The translations under genes were made by a program, and so were the position numbers. A DNA stretch of 9,398 nt from Bacteroidetes bacterium SW_11_45_7 (GTDB lineage Bacteria > Bacteroidota > Bacteroidia > Chitinophagales > SW-11-45-7): contig PXTV01000049.1 of the NCBI GenBank assembly GCA_003022985.1, forward strand, positions 1,388 to 10,785, read 5' to 3'. Positions 5,522 through 9,398 of the stretch are shown one piece after another; position 1 is the first letter of the stretch; each line of letters begins with the position of its first letter. Under the pieces are notes generated by a model, which saw only the letters and a list, made by a program, of their open reading frames with translations, searched no databases and was not told the DNA's origin.

Positions 5522-6566
5522 CTATCGAACCCTTTTACTCCTGTTGCGCTCGTAATCCTCGAAGACGAACTCACCAAGCCCATCAAGTGACGTATAGAAT
5601 GCTTTCCCATTGTTCGCCTGCGTAAAATCCTGAACAAATTTCTGCAAATAGGGATCACGGGCCACCATAAAAGTAGTCACGAGAATGTTGAGTTTGCGGC
5701 AGTAACGCCCGAGATTCAGTGTTTTGTTGATAATGCGCCTGTCAAAGCCCATGCTGTTTTGATAATACCTGCCGCCTTCCTTCATGCAAGTGGGCTTTCC
5801 ATCGGTTATCATGAAGATCTGCTTATTATTGTTTTTGCGCCTCCGCAGGATGTCCATTGCTAACTCCATACCGGCAACCGTATTTGTATGATATGGGCCA
5901 ACATTGAGGTAAGGCAAGTCCTTAATCTTGATCTGCCAGGCATCATCCCCAAACACAATTACATCGAGCGTATCCTTTGGGTAGCGAGTCGTAATTAGCT
6001 CGGATAAAGCCATAAATATCGATCATCAGCACCGTTGAGGTCTGAGTTTTGTACTCCGTTTCCTGCACCTCAAGGTCATCTTCGGTCATGGCAAAGGAAT
6101 CCGGCCCGTGGTTAATTTGCGCATTGCGCATCGATTCGGTCATGGCAATATTTTCCGGTGCATCGCCATACCGGAAATCGCGGAGGTTGCTGGTAGGCTC
6201 ATCCCCAATGCCCGAATAGTTGGTACTGTGATTGCCGCTTTTGCTTTTCTTAAGTTTACCGAAAACATCTTCAAGGGACCTCTGCCTTATAACCTGTTCG
6301 GTTTTGGGGGTTATTTGGATTTCCATGTTTGAGGAGCCGTCATCATTGAGGTAACCCTCTTTCTTCAGGTCTTCGATAAAATCATCCATATTGTAGCCAT
6401 CTTCGGAAAGCTGGTATTCCTTATCCAGCTCTTTCATCCAATCGATGGCTTCTTCTGCATCGCCTGCTGTGTACACGAGCAATTCCAGAAACAAGTCGAG
6501 GAGTTTCTCAAATGTGCTGTTGTACTGCTTTTGAGGGATGTATTTTGTAAAGCGATACCCTGGCAT
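5522..6566 (-). pseudogene. VWA-domain protein gene, broken by a small deletion and frameshift at the MIDAS motif
   Basis: Two frames together make one VWA protein, the likely partner of the downstream AAA+ ATPase. The first starts at ATG 6566 (chosen over an upstream in-frame ATG because MPGYRFTKYIPQKQ opens the conserved region). It carries an acidic N-terminal part with IDWMKELDKEYQLSEDGYNM and ends its homology at TVLMIDI (residues 178-184), where Asp183 is the first MIDAS Asp. The frame then runs into unrelated sequence. One base later, at 6013, a second frame resumes with MALSELITTRYPKDTLDVI, then PYHTNTVAG (MIDAS Thr), IFMITDGKPTC (MIDAS Asp) and a conserved end near EFVFEDYERNRSKRVR. 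The DxSxS serines and, by recollection of the family (SHSM...RITPAK), about 18-20 residues are missing at the join near 6014. As read, neither half could bind metal normally. The second half alone could still be translated from 6013. Deletion or assembly error cannot be told apart here. Confidence 0.85.
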
Positions 6567-6574
6567 GGGATAAA

Positions 6575-6595
6575 TTTGAGATTTAAGATTTAAAA
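6575..6595. repeat. Three TTTRARA heptads upstream of the VWA gene
   Basis: TTTGAGA, TTTAAGA and TTTAAAA follow one another without gaps and end 9 bp from the VWA start codon. They match the heptads at 5366-5379. The 176-bp stretch between here and the MscS pseudogene otherwise shows only AT-rich sequence and one small hairpin. Confidence 0.6.
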
Positions 6596-6714
6596 TATAA
6601 AATTGCAGATATATCAATTATTGTTGTGGCATCTACTAATTTCTTCGTGTATTCATGTAACTGTGGCTATTCGAGCAAGATTCATCATGAACAACAAAGA
6701 AACGCTAATTTGGA

Positions 6715-6734
6715 TTTTCCAATGTAATGGAAAA
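6715..6734. repeat. Small inverted repeat, 7-bp stem and 6-nt loop
   Basis: TTTTCCA and TGGAAAA flank a 6-nt loop in the intergenic region between the divergent VWA gene and MscS pseudogene. It is perfect but short and AT-rich. It could be an operator or an accidental hairpin; there is no T-tract to make it a terminator. Confidence 0.35.
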
Positions 6735-6793
6735 ACGGGAAACTCTTATTTAGCCCCAACATTATAAGGCAAAGAAATGAAGATGATCATCAC

Positions 6794-7858
6794 ATACGGT
6801 ATCCATTGAAACAGCTAATGGCGCTTTTGGTTTTGGTCCTTATGCTTTTTTGTCTCAGGTGCTAAGGGAAACAACAATTCGCCATTTCTTGCCGAAGTTG
6901 ATAATACTACGGGTAAAGTCATCGATAACGTCAATACCTGGCTGGATTCCGTTGTTGTGATGCTTCCCAACTTTTTTTGGCAATTTTTGTGTTGCTGCTG
7001 TTTTTTTGTTGGCAAAATTGCTGCGCGGGACTATTGTTAAACTCCTCCGAAGACTTGTTAAACACCCCTCTGTCAATCAGCTTATCGGTAGCATTTTTTA
7101 TGTCACCATCATGATTGCAGGGATTTTTGTGGCATTGGGTGTCATGAATCTGGGCAAGACCTTCACCTCTTTATTAGCGGGTGCCGGCATTATTGGCCTG
7201 AGGCTCAGTTTAGCCTATCAGCAGCCCTTCATGAACTTCATATCAGGTGTCATTTTAGCCACGCAAACGCCTTTCAAGGAAGGCGATGTGATTCAAACAA
7301 ACGATCACTTTGGAATTGTTGAGGAAATCCATATCCGCACGACCATTCTGTGAACATTCCAGGGGCAGCGCATTATCATCCCCAACCGTGACGTGAATGA
7401 GAGGTCGATCGAAAACTTTCCCCGGACCGGTGAAAAGCGCATCGACCCGGAAGGACGTGTATCCTATACTGAGGGCCTCGATCATGTGCAACAAGCGGGT
7501 TGAACGCCATCCAACAGTTAAATGATTTAAAGCAAGACCGTGAATCGGAATTTATTTTTACCGAATTCGATGACTTTTCCATCAAGTTTGAAGCACGTTT
7601 CTAAATCCCCTACAACAACCAGGAGAAGACATTTCGAGGCGATTAAAGCCCTTCACAAGGCGTTTGCCGAAAATGACATCACCATCCCCCACCCTTTCGC
7701 AAATTGGATTTCAATATCCGTGGCGGAAAGGATTGAAAGCAGATGTTGGATGGATGGCAAGAAAGACCCTTATAATCATCAGATATAGAGTTATGACAAT
7801 GTCTGGTTGGAGGATTGCTTCACAAAAGGGGGCACCTATAAGAGGAACAATTGAATGA
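6794..7858 (+). pseudogene. MscS-family mechanosensitive channel, multiply disrupted
   Basis: Pieces in different frames reconstruct one small MscS-type channel with an N-terminal leader. YPLKQLMALLVLVLMLFC begins near 6800 (an ATA at 6794 may be a mutated ATG; ATG 6818 is the first real start). A frameshift after 6855 leads to SGAKGNNNSPFLAEVDN and NVNTWLDSVVVMLPNF. A T7 run near 6967-6975 shifts frame again into the membrane segment LAIFVLLLFFLLAKLL. The core then reads intact from about 7006 to 7351: SVNQLIGSIFYVTI, LLAGAGIIGLRLSLAYQ, FISGVILATQTPFKEGDVI, VEEIHIRTTIL. There a TGA replaces what is normally an Arg codon (CGA to TGA). TFQGQRIIIPNRDV follows, then a further frameshift near 7500, a TAA inside ARF-IPYNNQ where Trp is expected, another near 7640, and the tail AIKALHKAFAENDITIP. 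The pore helix is also diverged (RLSLAYQQPFMN instead of the usual ALGFAFQDIAAN). With this many lesions it is a true pseudogene of an osmotic safety valve. Confidence 0.9.
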
Positions 7859-8260
7859 TTACTTGACAACTGTCACCATCATTTCCTTTTCCTGTTCCTT
7901 TTGTGGTGAGGATATTTCTACGAAATAATTCCCTACATCAAGGCCGAAGGTATTGAAGGAGATGATGTTATCTCCGGCCTCAAAGGTTTCGGTAAAACCG
8001 AAATGCTTTTCCCCTCTGAAATCGGTCACTTTAAACGTGATAGCCCCTTTTTCAGGCATCGCATAATCTACATTAACGGACTCGCCTTTGGCAATAGCTA
8101 CCGGGTACTGCGATTCGAGCGCTCTTTTAACGTCAGAACGAACCTGTGATTGTTCACTGCTTTGCTCCTTTTGATCGCCACCGCCTTTTTCCTCAGCTTG
8201 TAAAGGAACGTAGCCAACCATGACGAAAGAACAAATTAGTAAAGTTAAAATGCGTACCAT
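7859..8260 (-). CDS. Small secreted protein with a T9SS C-terminal-domain-like beta module
   Basis: A 133-residue protein. Residues 1-22 form a signal peptide (MVRIL, hydrophobic core, cleavage likely after LQA). Residues 23-45 are a Gln/Glu/Lys/Gly-rich linker. Residues about 60-133 form a beta-sandwich-like module: YAMPEKGAITFKVTDFRGEK, ETFEAGDNIISFNTFGLDVG, NYFVEISS and a basic end MMVTVVK. This order (strand, D-x-x-G-x, A-G-x-N-x-I, L-x-x-G-x-Y-x-V, terminal strand with Lys) is that of type A sorting domains of the type IX secretion system, although there is almost no cargo in front. It could instead be a free-standing Ig-like module of another kind. ATG at 8260 is chosen because the only in-frame extension begins with TTG at 8293 and the purine-rich AAAGAAAG lies just before 8260. 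It sits 47 bp after the M1 aminopeptidase stop on the same strand, so a shared transcript is likely. Confidence 0.8.
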   Translation of the reverse strand: MVRILTLLICSFVMVGYVPLQAEEKGGGDQKEQSSEQSQVRSDVKRALESQYPVAIAKGESVNVDYAMPEKGAITFKVTDFRGEKHFGFTETFEAGDNIISFNTFGLDVGNYFVEISSPQKEQEKEMMVTVVK

Positions 8261-8307
8261 GACTTTCTTTTTGCATTGTTTTACGAAAAGCAAAAGAAAA
8301 GGTTACA

Positions 8308-9398
8308 TTACTGGTAAAGACGCTTGAGGCGCTGGTTGGTTTCATCCTCTGCAAGATCGCTCTTGATTTGCTCGATCTCGTCAAGAAGGCCGGAGATTTT
8401 ATCGATATCAGCTTTGAGCTTTTCCATTTTGCCCTTGTCCGGGTTTTCCTTTTTCTCGAGCTCGGCAAGATCATCCTCCAAATTACTCTTTTCATCACTG
8501 TATTTGGTTTCTACCTTCATAATTGATTGAGCTGCAATATAACGGATAAACCAGGCATCGTTTTCATCTGCCACTTTCTTAAGCCCTGGCAATGCTACCT
8601 CGATTTCCGCCATTTCAAGAGAAGGAAGGTATTTCTTGTATTGATTGATCAGGGAATACTTGCTAATGCCGCTTAGTTTCCTCATCTGATCCCGGAAATA
8701 AGCCAATTTGCCGGGCGTTTCATTCTCCGCATAAACACTTGCTACAGCACTAACAATACTGCGATTGCTTTTGTCCTCCAGCTTCGCACTCTCCTTTTCG
8801 GCTTCTTCAGGAGCAATGATGTTCAGGGCTTGCAGAGAAGCGGCCATGACCTGGTACGAACTGTCATTCAGTCCTCTTTTGTAAACATAGGCCAGCGAAT
8901 CCAGCTCAAAATCGTCCAGTTTATCGATGGCTGTTGCTCTTACGCTGTAGCTTTTTCCCGAATAGCTGAGTAATCATCATTAATAGCAGCTACCAATCCT
9001 CGTTCCGCCTTTTCTTTGCTGCTTTGATTGTTAACAAAATGCTCAACGGCATTATGCCGGTCGAGGAATAAGGGCGCATTGTTGTACTGGTAATAATATT
9101 GATCTGTTGTTTTGTTATCGATAATCGCGGCCAATAGCTTCTTTTGGGCATCAACGTTAACGAGGTTGGGCTTCCGTGAAGCTTCAAAAACTAATGTATC
9201 CTCGCGCTGGTCAATCGTGACGCTATGTCTATTGACCTCATCATTTTTATAAACATCAACCTGAACAGGTAGCTTGTAAACGCTGGGCGCTGGCTCCTCC
9301 TGCTTTTGCTCTATATAAACCATTGAGCGGTTGAGGGAATCGTTATATGCATAATCGATCTCCAATACAGGATGGCCTGCATCCAGGAACCACTGGTT
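8308..9398 (-). pseudogene. M1 family aminopeptidase, C-terminal part, with one frameshift (N-terminus off the right edge)
   Basis: The frame enters from the right edge as NQWFLDAGHPVLEIDYAYND, the segment that follows the catalytic domain of M1 metallo-aminopeptidases. It continues through a beta domain (SMVYIEQKQ, LPVQVDVY, RHSVTIDQREDTLVF) and the helical repeat domain (NAVEHFVNNQSSKEKAERGL, DDYSAIREK). It then hits TAA near 8940. The next frame carries on as VRATAIDKLDDFELDSLAYV through HEAT-like helices (SLINQYKKYLPSLEMAEIEV, NDAWFIRYIAAQSIM). The protein ends in a charged coiled coil (about 60 residues, DDLAELEKKENPDKGKMEKL and onward), with stop TAA at 8308-8310. The two frames join if one A is added to the A5 run (complement of 8952-8956). 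That single homopolymer indel may be a sequencing error, in which case this is a functional gene. The catalytic GxMEN and HExxH motifs would lie outside the window. It releases N-terminal residues from peptides, probably in the envelope. Confidence 0.88.

Overview
The window looks like a stretch of a Bacteroidota chromosome, probably Cytophagales-like. This rests on recalled family resemblance and was not searched. Supporting points: start codons lack clear Shine-Dalgarno sites; a TAnnTTTG-type -7 box lies upstream of the TlpA-like gene; there is a VWA/AAA+ ATPase pair, an M1 aminopeptidase, and a small protein ending in a T9SS-like beta module; and the intergenic DNA carries short AT-rich tandem repeats.

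Layout from left to right. 1-763 (-): N-terminal two thirds of an M20 amidohydrolase, running off the left edge. 881-1928 (-): a TlpA-type thioredoxin gene followed 3 bp later by a second thioredoxin-like gene that has lost an internal segment just after its CxxC motif. 2039-3756: an atypical island between the TlpA promoter and the 3' end of the AAA+ ATPase gene. It is bounded on each side by the same palindrome (15-bp arms, 19-nt spacer). Just inside the palindromes lie the two ends of a decayed ATPase gene of the PF01637/DUF234 kind. Its middle is replaced by about 1 kb on the opposite strand, carrying a cysteine-rich small protein and a small membrane-anchored protein. 3850-6566 (-): a VWA protein gene, broken at its metal-binding motif, upstream of an intact 500-residue MoxR/ChlI-like AAA+ ATPase. 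6794-7858 (+): a heavily mutated MscS-type channel pseudogene. 7859-9398 (-): a small secreted protein and, upstream of it, the C-terminal part of an M1 aminopeptidase with one frameshift in a homopolymer and its N-terminus off the right edge.

The intact genes suggest envelope redox functions (TlpA), peptide turnover (M20 and M1 peptidases) and a MoxR-VWA chaperone-like pair. The main novelty candidate is the palindrome-bracketed ATPase unit, which could be an undescribed mobile element or a self-regulated locus now hijacked and decayed.

Five genes are disrupted. Some breaks are homopolymer indels that sequencing error could produce. Others are multi-codon deletions, or multiple stops with loss of catalytic residues, which look like real decay or misassembly. 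No tRNA, rRNA, CRISPR array or recognisable IS transposase was seen.
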